Part shown: piece after piece, positions 15,997-23,932 of the stretch | Numbering within the stretch: position 1 is the stretch's first letter | How the letters are laid out: every line of letters starts with the position of its first letter | DNA from: Kribbella italica | GTDB taxonomy: Bacteria; Actinomycetota; Actinomycetes; Propionibacteriales; Kribbellaceae | DNA length: 64,000 bases | NCBI RefSeq assembly: GCF_014205135.1 | Contig: NZ_JACHMY010000001.1 | Location: 7,998,001 to 8,062,000 of the forward strand | Reading direction: 5' to 3' | Position numbers and translations under genes: made by a program | The notes under the pieces: model-generated | Databases searched by the model: none | What the model saw: the letters and a program-made list of their open reading frames with translations, nothing else | What the model was told of the DNA's origin: nothing

Positions 15997-17204
15997 GCGG
16001 CCATCCTGTTCTGAGTCAGTTGGGTGTGCAGCTTGAGCATGTGCTGCACGCACGTGTCCCAGTCGTAGAGTTCGGCCCGCTTCCGGGCCGCGGCTCTGCG
16101 GCCGGGCACGGTCGTCAGCTCCTGTACGGCGTCCGCGAGCGCGCGCGGGTTGGCCGGAGCCCAGCGCCCGCAGGTCGCATCGACCAGTTCACGCGCGCCG
16201 CCGGTGTTCGCGGTGACGACCGGAGTGCCGGCCGCCAGCGCTTCGAGGACGGCCAGGCCGAAGGTCTCGCCCGGGCAGACCGACAGGGCGATGTCGGCCT
16301 CGGCGAGGTGCCGGGCGAGCGTCGTCCGGCCGTCGACGTACCCGTGGAAGTGAACGGGCGCGCTGCCGGCGATCGCGATGAGCTCGTCGAGGTGCGGGCC
16401 GGATCCGTACACGTCCATCCGCAGCGGTACGCCGCGCTTGTGGAGCTCGGCGGCCGTCGCGACGGCCAGGTGCGGGCTCTTCTCCCGCGACAGACGGCCG
16501 GCGTGCACGAGCTTCAGCAGCCCGTCGTCGACCGGCTCGGCGCGCGACGGGTGGAAGGTCTCCAGGTCGACGCCGAGCGGGATCCGGATCAGCGGCGTGG
16601 TGACCTCGTCGAACTCGGCGGCCGCGTAGCGCGACGTCACCACCACCGCGTCGTACGTGCGGCTGAGGAGTTTGTAGAGCGCGCCGACTCCGGCGGCCAC
16701 GCCGAACTGGCGGTACTGGCCCGGCTCGCCGCCCCACCATCCCGGCCTGAGGACCTCCCCGCTCCGGCGGGTCTGGCGAGCCGCTCGCAGCGACAGCATC
16801 GCGTCCAGGCGTTCATGGCTGAAAAGCACCGAGCCGATGTCGTTCTTCTTGGCCCAGCGCGCGACCGGGAGCAGCGTCGACTTGTCGGAGATCTCGACCG
16901 TGGTCGGCTCGAAGCGTTCGAGGGTCTCGATCACCCGCCACGGGTCGGTGATCAGGCGGTAGCCGCCGCCGACCTTCGGCGCCTTCATCCGGACGATCGT
17001 GCCGTGCTCGGTCTTGGTCACGCTGTCGCGTTCGCCGGGCGTGATCAGGATCCGTTCGGCGCCGGCCTCGACGTAGCCCTGGCCGAGGTGCTCGATCGCA
17101 GTCCGCATGCCGCCGGACGTGGGCCCGACGAAGTTCGCCAGCTGGGCGATCCGCAGGCCCGTGGCGTGCGGTCGTTCGCCGTACGGCGTGAGCTGGTGGG
17201 TCAT
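15993..17204 (-). CDS. GT4-type glycosyltransferase
   Basis: 403 residues with a GT-B fold. FVGPTSGGMRTAIEHLGQGY is the N-terminal acceptor side; KLVHAGRLSREKSPHLAV opens the nucleotide-sugar domain; PGETFGLAVLEALAAGTPVV contains the E-x7-E retaining motif. It would transfer a sugar, probably mannose from GDP-mannose, to a lipid or glycan acceptor at the cytoplasmic face. Its ATG overlaps the stop of the upstream MgtA-like transferase, so the two are coexpressed and may act in sequence. The acceptor is not known. Confidence 0.87.
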   Translation of the reverse strand: MTHQLTPYGERPHATGLRIAQLANFVGPTSGGMRTAIEHLGQGYVEAGAERILITPGERDSVTKTEHGTIVRMKAPKVGGGYRLITDPWRVIETLERFEPTTVEISDKSTLLPVARWAKKNDIGSVLFSHERLDAMLSLRAARQTRRSGEVLRPGWWGGEPGQYRQFGVAAGVGALYKLLSRTYDAVVVTSRYAAAEFDEVTTPLIRIPLGVDLETFHPSRAEPVDDGLLKLVHAGRLSREKSPHLAVATAAELHKRGVPLRMDVYGSGPHLDELIAIAGSAPVHFHGYVDGRTTLARHLAEADIALSVCPGETFGLAVLEALAAGTPVVTANTGGARELVDATCGRWAPANPRALADAVQELTTVPGRRAAARKRAELYDWDTCVQHMLKLHTQLTQNRMAA

Positions 17205-18355
17205 GCGGCCCGCCGGACCCGCGCCGCGCGGGGGTTCGCCGGACGGCCTGCGGTGTGGGCCGCCATCACTTCCGCGTAGTGCCGGTCGACCAGGTCGTCG
17301 ACCACCGCGGGCCAGGTCCGGGTCTGCACCCGGCGCAGCCCGTGCGCGGCCATCGAGGCCCGCGCGTCGGGGTTGTCGAGCAGGAACGACACCGCGTCCC
17401 GCAGCGATCCGGCCTGCCCGGGCTCGAACAGCAGCCCGTTCTCGCCCGGGTGGATCAGGTCGAGCGGACCACCCGCGGCCGGGCCGACCGTCGCGACTCC
17501 GGACGCCTGCGCCTCCTGGATGGTCTGGCAGAACGTCTCGTGCTCACCGGTGTGCACGAACACGTCCAGCCCGGCGAAGATCGACGCCAGCTCGGCGCCG
17601 CGCCGCATTCCCAGGAATGTTGCCTCAGGCAAATTGTGCTCCAGTGAGTGGCGGTCCGGGCCGTCGCCGACGATCACGACGTGGCAGCCGAGATCGGTGA
17701 GTTCGGCGAGCCGGCGGACCTTCTTCTCGGCGGCCAGCCGGCCGACGTACCCGACGATCGGCTTGCCGTCGGGGGAGATCTCCTGGCGCCACTGCTCGTC
17801 GCGGTGGGAGGGATCGAACAGGTCGAGGTTCACGCCGCGACCCCAGTGCTGCACCCGCGGTACGCCGGCCTCGACCAACTGCTGCATCGCCGCGGACGAC
17901 GGCGCGAGCGTCCGGTCGACGCGTGAGTGCGTCCGCCGCAGCCAGGCCCACACGGCCCGGTCGGTCTTGGCGAACCACGGGTACTGCCGGGCGAACCCGG
18001 CGATGTCGGTCTGGAAGATCGCCACCGTCGGCAGCCCGAGCCGGCGCGCGGCCCGCAGCCCGTACGCGCCGAGGATGAACGGCGACGCGAGATGTACGAG
18101 CTCCGGCTTGAAGTCGGCCATCGCCCGCTCGATCCCCGGATCGGGCAGCCCGACCGGAAACTCCTTGTAGCCAGGGATCCCGAAGCTCCGGGCCCGAATC
18201 ACCCGCACCCCGTGGTAACTGTCCGGCCCGGGGCCGGCGGCAATGATCAGCAGCTCGTGGTCCCGCGCGAGCAACCGGTCGGCGACATGACGAACCGTGT
18301 TCGCCACGCCATTGATCTGCGGCAGGAAGGACTCAGCGACCATCACGATGCGCAC
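17201..18355 (-). CDS. MgtA-like alpha-mannosyltransferase (GT4)
   Basis: 384 residues from GTG 18355 (MRIVMVAESFLPQINGVANT). The frame extends to 18532, but those extra residues are not family-like. By memory the whole protein tracks mycobacterial MgtA (Rv0557): FKPELVHLASPFILGAYGLR, TVAIFQTDIAGFARQYPW, the SPDGKPIVGYVGRLAAEKKV loop and HTGEHETFCQTIQEAQASGV with the E-x7-E pair. MgtA adds mannose from GDP-mannose to a glycolipid anchor used for lipomannan-like molecules. Paired with the following glycosyltransferase, it suggests cell-envelope mannolipid synthesis. Confidence 0.87.
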   Translation of the reverse strand: MRIVMVAESFLPQINGVANTVRHVADRLLARDHELLIIAAGPGPDSYHGVRVIRARSFGIPGYKEFPVGLPDPGIERAMADFKPELVHLASPFILGAYGLRAARRLGLPTVAIFQTDIAGFARQYPWFAKTDRAVWAWLRRTHSRVDRTLAPSSAAMQQLVEAGVPRVQHWGRGVNLDLFDPSHRDEQWRQEISPDGKPIVGYVGRLAAEKKVRRLAELTDLGCHVVIVGDGPDRHSLEHNLPEATFLGMRRGAELASIFAGLDVFVHTGEHETFCQTIQEAQASGVATVGPAAGGPLDLIHPGENGLLFEPGQAGSLRDAVSFLLDNPDARASMAAHGLRRVQTRTWPAVVDDLVDRHYAEVMAAHTAGRPANPRAARVRRAA

Positions 18356-18598
18356 GCCTGAAAGGTTCCCCACCCCCGGTGAACCCTCGGCGACGCCTCC
18401 ATGACCGAACGCCGATCCGTGGACGACACTGTCCGGGCCTGCCGATGACGCCCGGGTGACCACGAAGCGACCACGGGTAGCGCCCAGCCGAACACCGGGC
18501 GTCACTCCACCCTGGGTTGAGACCTCGCTCACGGTGCGTGCTCGATCTCACCAGGCCAGGCGTACCAGTACCGGCACTGGGCGGCTTACCGTGGGGGG

Positions 18599-20173
18599 AT
18601 GAGCCATCAGACCGAGTCCGGGTCGGACTTCCAGCCCGTGTACGGGCCGCTCGACGGGTTCGATCCGGCGGAGAAGCTGGGGGAGCCGGGGCAGTACCCG
18701 TTCACGCGCGGTGTCTACCCGACCATGTACACGCAGCGGCCGTGGACGATGCGGCAGTACGCCGGGTTCGGGACGGCGAAGGAGTCGAATCAGCGGTACC
18801 ACCAGCTGATCGACGCGGGGACGATGGGGTTGTCGGTCGCGTTCGACCTGCCGACGCAGATGGGGTACGACTCCGACGCGGAGCTGGCGCACGGGGAGGT
18901 CGGGAAGGTCGGCGTGGCGATCGACTCGATCGACGACATGCGGATCCTGTTCGACAAGATTCCGCTGGACCAGGTGTCGACCTCGATGACGATCAACGCG
19001 CCGGGGTCCGTGCTGTTGCTGCTGTACCAACTCGTCGCGGAGGAGCAGGGCGTCAGCGGCGACAAGCTGACCGGGACGATCCAGAACGACGTACTCAAGG
19101 AGTACATCGCCCGCGGCACCTACATCTACCCGCCGAAGGAGTCGCTGCGACTGATCAGCGACATCTTCGGGTACTGCCAGGCCGAGCTGCCGCGCTGGAA
19201 CACGATCTCGATCTCCGGCTACCACATGGCCGAGGCGGGGGCGACGCCCGCGCAGGAGATCGCGTTCACGCTGGCCGACGGGATCGAGTACGTCCGCGCC
19301 GCGGTCGCCGCGGGGCTCGACGTCGACAAGTTCGCGCCGCGGTTGTCGTTCTTCTTCGTCGCCCGGACCACGCTGCTGGAGGAGGTCGCGAAGTTCCGCG
19401 CCGCCCGCCGGATCTGGGCGCAGGTGATGCGCGACGAGTTCGGCGCCGAGAACCCCAAGTCGCTGATGCTGCGCTTCCACACCCAGACGGCCGGCGTACA
19501 GCTCACCGCGCAGCAGCCCGAGGTCAACCTGGTCCGCGTCGCCGTGCAGGGCCTGGCCGCCGTACTGGGGGGCACGCAGTCCCTGCACACCAACTCGTAC
19601 GACGAGGCGATCGCGCTGCCGACCGAGAAGGCGGCCCGGCTCGCGCTGCGCACGCAGCAGGTGCTGGCCTACGAGACCGACGTGACCGCGACGGTCGACC
19701 CGTTCGCCGGCTCGTACGTCGTCGAGGCGCTGACCGACGAGGTCGAGGCCGCGGCGCGGGAACTGATGGACCAGGTCGAGGAGTACGGCGGCGCGGTGGC
19801 CGCGATCGAGAAGGGCTTCCAGAAGCAGGAGATCGAGCGGTCGGCGTACAAGATCGCGCTGGAGATCGACAGCGGCGAACGGGTCGTTGTCGGGCTCAAC
19901 AAGTTCCAGGCCGCCGAAGAGGAGCCGTACGAGCCGCTCCGCGTCGACCCGGCGATCGAGGCGCAGCAGGTCGCGCGGCTCGAGAAGCTGCGTGCAGAAC
20001 GTGACCAGGCCGCCGTCGACAAGGCGCTGACCGATCTGCAGAACGCTGCCCGAGGCAACGACAACTGCCTCTATCCGATGAAGGAGGCCCTGCAGGCGCG
20101 CGCCACGGTCGGCGAGGTCTGCAACGCACTCCGCGAGGTCTGGGGCGTCTACGTCCCGACCGACGCCTTCTAG
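18599..20173 (+). CDS. Methylmalonyl-CoA mutase-type large subunit lacking the B12-binding domain
   Basis: 524 residues, ending where the substrate TIM barrel ends; the C-terminal cobalamin domain of full-length mutases (over 700 residues) is absent. RGVYPTMYTQRPWTMRQYAG gives Y44, and R172 in EYIARGTYIYPP matches the arginine that binds the methylmalonyl carboxylate; isobutyryl-CoA mutases have glutamine there. H209 in ISGYHMAEAG is the lower-barrel histidine. It should therefore rearrange a dicarboxylic acyl-CoA such as methylmalonyl-CoA, but needs a separate B12 subunit, which is not in the window. Its TAG shares CTAG with the convergent M20 gene. Confidence 0.85.
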   Translation: MSHQTESGSDFQPVYGPLDGFDPAEKLGEPGQYPFTRGVYPTMYTQRPWTMRQYAGFGTAKESNQRYHQLIDAGTMGLSVAFDLPTQMGYDSDAELAHGEVGKVGVAIDSIDDMRILFDKIPLDQVSTSMTINAPGSVLLLLYQLVAEEQGVSGDKLTGTIQNDVLKEYIARGTYIYPPKESLRLISDIFGYCQAELPRWNTISISGYHMAEAGATPAQEIAFTLADGIEYVRAAVAAGLDVDKFAPRLSFFFVARTTLLEEVAKFRAARRIWAQVMRDEFGAENPKSLMLRFHTQTAGVQLTAQQPEVNLVRVAVQGLAAVLGGTQSLHTNSYDEAIALPTEKAARLALRTQQVLAYETDVTATVDPFAGSYVVEALTDEVEAAARELMDQVEEYGGAVAAIEKGFQKQEIERSAYKIALEIDSGERVVVGLNKFQAAEEEPYEPLRVDPAIEAQQVARLEKLRAERDQAAVDKALTDLQNAARGNDNCLYPMKEALQARATVGEVCNALREVWGVYVPTDAF

Positions 20174-21357
20174 TCCAGCAACGCCGAGGACACCAGGACC
20201 TTCGTGCCGAGGGTGATGGCGTCCTCGGACGGGTCGAAGCCCGGCGTGTGCAGGTCGGCCGCCCGGTCCTCACCCAGCGGCCGTACGCCGAGCCGCGCCA
20301 TCGCGCCCGGCACGTGCTCGAGGTACCACGCGAAGTCCTCGCCGCCGAGGCTCTGATCCGTCTGCGCGAGCGCGTCCGAGCCGAGCGTCTGCTCGACCGC
20401 GGTCCGGAACACCTCGATCGCGGCCGCGTCGTTCATCACCGGCGGGACGCCGTGCGTGACCTCGGTGTCCACCTGTACGCCGTACGGCGCGACCAGCTGC
20501 TCGGCGAGCCCCGGGATCAGCTCGGCGGCCAGCCGCCAGGCGCTCACGTCGAGGCAGCGCAACGTGCCCTCGGCCTCGCCGCGCGCCGGGATCGCGTTCG
20601 CGGCCGAGCCGGAGGTGATCCGGCCCCAGACCAGTGACATCCCCGCGCGCGGGTCGACGCGGCGCGACAGCGCTGCGGGAAGCTCGGTGACCAGCGTCGC
20701 GAGTGCGTAGACCAGGTCGCCGGTCAGGTGCGGGCGGGACGTGTGCCCGCCCGGACCGGTCAGCCGAACGAGGATCCGGTCGGCCGCGGCGGTCAGCGCG
20801 CCGACCCGCAGGCCGACCTGACCGACCTGCAGCCGGGGATCGCAGTGCAGCCCGAAGATCCGCCGTACGCCGTCCAGGCCGCCGGCGGCGATCACGCCCA
20901 GCGCGCCGCCGGGCATCACCTCCTCGGCGGGCTGGAAGATCAGCCGCACCCGCCGGTCGAGCAGCCCGTCGCGGGCCATCCCGGCCAGCACGAGCGCCGC
21001 GCCGACCAGCGCGGAGGTGTGGATGTCGTGGCCGCAGGCGTGCGCGACGCCGTCGATCGTCGAACGCCACGGGTTCCCGACCGCGTCCGGCACCGGCAGC
21101 GCGTCGATGTCGGCGCGCAGGGCCACGCAGGAGTCGCCCGACCCGATGTCGCAGATCAGCCCGGTCCCGGTCGGCAGCACCTGCGGCGACAGCCCGGCGT
21201 CGACGAGTTGTTGCCTGATCACCTCGGTCGTCCGCACCTCGTGCCACCCGAGCTCCGGGTGCGCGTGCAGATCCCGCCGTACGGCGATCGACTGCTCCCG
21301 CACCTCCTCGACGCGAGCCGCGACGTCGGACAGCAACAGGTGGTGCGAGTTTCCCAT
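20170..21357 (-). CDS. M20-family amidohydrolase
   Basis: 395 residues matching M20D amidohydrolases (hippurate hydrolase / N-acyl-L-amino-acid amidohydrolase). RRDLHAHPELGWHE opens the domain; ADIDALPV, HACGHDIHTSALVG and IFQPAEEVMPGG supply the metal and catalytic residues, including the C-G-H-D-x-H motif; GGHTSRPHLTGD begins the dimerisation lid; LGGEDFAWYLE supplies the last ligand region. It would remove an acyl group from an N-acyl amino acid or related amide. Monocistronic; exact substrate unknown. Confidence 0.88.
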   Translation of the reverse strand: MGNSHHLLLSDVAARVEEVREQSIAVRRDLHAHPELGWHEVRTTEVIRQQLVDAGLSPQVLPTGTGLICDIGSGDSCVALRADIDALPVPDAVGNPWRSTIDGVAHACGHDIHTSALVGAALVLAGMARDGLLDRRVRLIFQPAEEVMPGGALGVIAAGGLDGVRRIFGLHCDPRLQVGQVGLRVGALTAAADRILVRLTGPGGHTSRPHLTGDLVYALATLVTELPAALSRRVDPRAGMSLVWGRITSGSAANAIPARGEAEGTLRCLDVSAWRLAAELIPGLAEQLVAPYGVQVDTEVTHGVPPVMNDAAAIEVFRTAVEQTLGSDALAQTDQSLGGEDFAWYLEHVPGAMARLGVRPLGEDRAADLHTPGFDPSEDAITLGTKVLVSSALLD

Positions 21358-21394
21358 CGGCCGATCATCTCATCCGGCCGATGGGACACCCGGA

Positions 21395-21847
21395 TCACCC
21401 AGCGGACGCGGACTTGCTCCGCGCGACCACGAAACTCCATCTCGTCCCGGTGACCGTGGTCAGCCGCAGGTTGACCACGCGGTCGTCAGTGAGAACAGTC
21501 AGCTGCGTCGGAATGCCGTCGCAGGTGGCCGTCCAGGGCTCGTCGCCGAGGCCAGTCACCGTCATCGCACCCTCGCCGCGGCACCGGGCGTATAGCGAGT
21601 ACTCCGGCCCGAACCTCCCGCTGAACGGGGTGCTGCCCGCAGTGCTGCCGGACTTGGTGAGCAGGACCTGGTCACCCGGCTGCGCCGTCACCGTCACGTC
21701 GTCACCCGGTGCGGTCGTTGCGACGGTCGGGATCGCGGCCGGCGGAGAGGACTCCGCCGCCGGCCCGGATCCCGTTCGGCCGCACCCGGTGGCCAGGACG
21801 AGCACGGCACACGCCGTACCCACCCAGGCCGCTGCCGTCCTTGTCAT
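21395..21847 (-). CDS. Secreted lipoprotein of unknown function
   Basis: 150 residues from ATG 21847. A signal peptide ends in the lipobox LATGC, after which comes a Ser/Pro/Thr linker and a small beta-rich domain with paired cysteines (YARCRGEGAMTVTG, WTATCDG). The frame is open far upstream but only the part from 21847 looks coding. The start lies 11 bases past the stop of the secreted-protein gene at 21859, so the two form an operon. No family recognised. Confidence 0.7.
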   Translation of the reverse strand: MTRTAAAWVGTACAVLVLATGCGRTGSGPAAESSPPAAIPTVATTAPGDDVTVTAQPGDQVLLTKSGSTAGSTPFSGRFGPEYSLYARCRGEGAMTVTGLGDEPWTATCDGIPTQLTVLTDDRVVNLRLTTVTGTRWSFVVARSKSASAG

Positions 21848-21858
21848 CGTGGTGCCGA

Positions 21859-22398
21859 TCAGTAGTGGATGCGCCACTCGGCGATGCTCGGGGCGCTCGC
21901 CGTCCACGACTGCCGGGTGGTGCCCGCGCCACCCCCGTACCACGAGTAGGTGCTGTTGCCCTTCACGTTCTCCTTGTAGATGCCCCGCTCGCAGTAGACC
22001 CGGCTCTTCGGCTTGACCGGGAACGTGAACCCGGCGCTGTAACCGGTCTGCATCGAGGTCGAGACGTCGGCGGTCAGCGAGGCCTCCATACTCGCGAAGA
22101 TCGCTGCCTTGACCTCGGCCTTTACTCCCACACTCACCCCGAAGCTGACGGTCTTGCTGGTCGTCGACGAGCAGGAACCGGTCGCCGTCCGGTCGAGCTG
22201 GTTGAGGTACGAGTGCTTGTAGCCGACCACGAACGACACCGGGATGCGCTGGGTGATCGTGCTGCAGGCCTTCCAGTGCGTACCGGACCTGCAGCTGGTG
22301 GCGGCGCTCGCCCCGGGCGCCTGGACCACCGTGAGAGTGGTGGCGGCGACCATCAGCCCTGCCGCGGCGGTGCCGAGTCGTCTGCTGCGTACGTTCAT
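21859..22398 (-). CDS. Secreted protein with a Ser/Thr/Val-rich amphipathic beta stretch
   Basis: 179 residues from ATG 22398, chosen because GAGGGGAAA lies just upstream; the frame runs on to 22512 without looking coding. A Sec signal peptide ends near ASA-ATS. The mature part has four cysteines and a long alternating stretch from SKTVSFGVSVGVKAEVKAAI through SLTADVSTSM, reminiscent of the insertion hairpins of aerolysin/ETX-like pore formers. That resemblance is an impression from the pattern only. It is cotranscribed with the lipoprotein gene downstream and divergent from the nucleoside transporter operon. Confidence 0.6.
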   Translation of the reverse strand: MNVRSRRLGTAAAGLMVAATTLTVVQAPGASAATSCRSGTHWKACSTITQRIPVSFVVGYKHSYLNQLDRTATGSCSSTTSKTVSFGVSVGVKAEVKAAIFASMEASLTADVSTSMQTGYSAGFTFPVKPKSRVYCERGIYKENVKGNSTYSWYGGGAGTTRQSWTASAPSIAEWRIHY

Positions 22399-22520
22399 CG
22401 TGGTTTCCCCTCGAACCGGCGACCGCCGATCGCGGTCGCACCCAGTAGGGCTCAGCCCACACCGGGTTACGGGCCTGAGGCAATGATTCTGCAGGTTGCT
22501 GCAGGCAAGCACTACGTAGA

Positions 22521-22570
22521 GTGACCAATTGTCACGAGATTGTCACCGGGGAATGGTCACGGACGGTGAC
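22521..22570. promoter_or_regulatory. Cluster of five GTGAC/GTCAC motifs in the divergent promoter region
   Basis: The 349-base gap 22399-22747 has no gene. Within 50 bases it holds GTGAC at 22521 and 22566 and GTCAC at 22531, 22542 and 22556. The first two form the inverted pair GTGACCAATTGTCAC, and the last two form GTCACGGACGGTGAC. Centres are 10, 11, 14 and 10 bases apart, close to one helical turn. This looks like a multi-site operator for a regulator of the secreted-protein pair or the nucleoside operon. Confidence 0.5.
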
Positions 22571-22747
22571 AGGTGGCGACGGACCGGAGGAATTGCGGTC
22601 GTGTGACGCACCGGCCGGTCACTTTCCGGTATCGAGGCTCTCGTGACGTTCAAAGAAAGCAGGGGTGGCCCCTATAGTCTGCGGATGCGGCACGCTGGGG
22701 AAGGCGTGCGGCACACCTTGCAATCGGTTCGACGAAGGAGACGTCCG

Positions 22748-23839
22748 GTGAAGAAGTACGTGCGGGGACTGGCGATCGTGAGCGCGTTGACGCTCGCCGT
22801 CGCCGCGTGTGGCAGCAAGCCGACCGAGGACTCGGCCGGCGGAGGGAACGACGCCAACAAGGACTTCAAGGCGTGCATGGTCTCCGACTCGGGCGGTTTC
22901 GACGACAAGTCGTTCAACCAGACGTCGTACAAGGGCCTGGAGGACGCGGTCAAGTCGCTCGGTGTCACCGAGGCCAAGGCGGAGTCGAAGTCGGACAACG
23001 ACTACCCGACCAACATGCAGGCGATGGTGACGCAGAAGTGCAACATCATCGTCGGGGTCGGCTTCAAGCTGAACGACTCCACCTTCGAGGCGGCCAAGGC
23101 GAACACCTCGGTCAAGTTCGCGCTGGTCGACCCGGGAGACCTGGCGACGCTGCCGAAGGCCGACAACGTCAAGCCGCTGGCCTTCAACACCGCGCAGTCG
23201 AGCTTCCTGGCGGGCTACCTGGCCGCCGGCATGAGCCAGACCGGCAAGGTCGGCACCTTCGGCGGGATCAAGATCCCGACCGTGACGATCTTCATGGACG
23301 GGTACGCCGAGGGCGTGCGCTACTACAACCAGGCCAAGGGCAAGAACGTCACCGTGCTCGGCTGGGACGACGCCAAGCAGACCGGGCTGTTCGCGGGTGA
23401 CTTCGAGGACAAGGCGAAGGGCCAGAACACGGCGCAGAACCTGATCACCCAGGGCGCCGACATCATCTTCCCCGTCGCCGGTCCGGCCGGACTGGGCGGT
23501 CTGCAGGCCGCGAAGGCCAGCAACGGCAAGGTCAACGCGATCTGGGTCGACACCGACGGCTGCGAGAGCGCCGCGGAGTACTGCAGCGTGCTGCTGAGCA
23601 GTGTCTTCAAGGGCATGGACGTCTCGGTCCAGGACGCGATCAAGGCCGCCGTGGACGACAAGTTCGACACCACGCCCTACGTCGGCACGCTGGAGAACAA
23701 CGGCACCGGGCTGTCGCCGTACCACGAGTTCGACAGCAAGATCCCGGCCGAGCTGAAGTCGGAGATCGACCAGCTGAAGAAGGACCTGATCAGTGGCAAG
23801 GTCCCGGTCGCGTCGAAGGCGCAGCCGAAGGCCTCCTGA
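22748..23839 (+). CDS. BMP-family nucleoside-binding lipoprotein
   Basis: 363 residues from GTG 22748, preceded by AAGGAG at 22735-22740; the longer frame from 22643 is not needed. Signal peptide with lipobox ending at C21 (LAVAACGSK). SDSGGFDDKSFNQTSYKGLE, IIVGVGFKLNDSTFEAAKAN and FPVAGPAGLGGLQAAK are characteristic of the BMP/PnrA family, which captures purine or other nucleosides outside the membrane. It is the first gene of an ABC importer operon that ends with cytidine deaminase and thymidine phosphorylase, which supports nucleosides as cargo. Confidence 0.93.
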   Translation: MKKYVRGLAIVSALTLAVAACGSKPTEDSAGGGNDANKDFKACMVSDSGGFDDKSFNQTSYKGLEDAVKSLGVTEAKAESKSDNDYPTNMQAMVTQKCNIIVGVGFKLNDSTFEAAKANTSVKFALVDPGDLATLPKADNVKPLAFNTAQSSFLAGYLAAGMSQTGKVGTFGGIKIPTVTIFMDGYAEGVRYYNQAKGKNVTVLGWDDAKQTGLFAGDFEDKAKGQNTAQNLITQGADIIFPVAGPAGLGGLQAAKASNGKVNAIWVDTDGCESAAEYCSVLLSSVFKGMDVSVQDAIKAAVDDKFDTTPYVGTLENNGTGLSPYHEFDSKIPAELKSEIDQLKKDLISGKVPVASKAQPKAS

Positions 23840-23865
23840 CCCAGGAGACATCTCCGTAGTACGGT

Positions 23866-23912
23866 GCGAGCCAGGAAGGCGGGACCCCACCGGGTTCGCC
23901 TTCCTGGCTCGC
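23866..23912 (+). terminator. Strong intra-operon hairpin between binding-protein and ATPase genes
   Basis: A perfect 16-bp stem: GCGAGCCAGGAAGGCG (23866-23881) pairs with CGCCTTCCTGGCTCGC (23897-23912) around a 15-base loop. It lies 26 bases past the lipoprotein stop and 20 bases before the ATPase start. Such hairpins often stop part of the transcripts or protect the upstream mRNA, giving more binding protein than transporter. Confidence 0.8.
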
Positions 23913-23932
23913 CGTCTGAAGAGAGGCCGCAG

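Noticed and set aside
18356..18532. N-terminal extension of the MgtA-like transferase (59 codons)
   Set aside because: Low similarity to the family, whose members start at the MRIVMVAES-like strand; more likely a promoter region shared with the divergent mutase gene.
22643..22747. N-terminal extension of the nucleoside-binding lipoprotein
   Set aside because: It would place 35 residues before the signal peptide; AAGGAG before GTG 22748 marks the true start.
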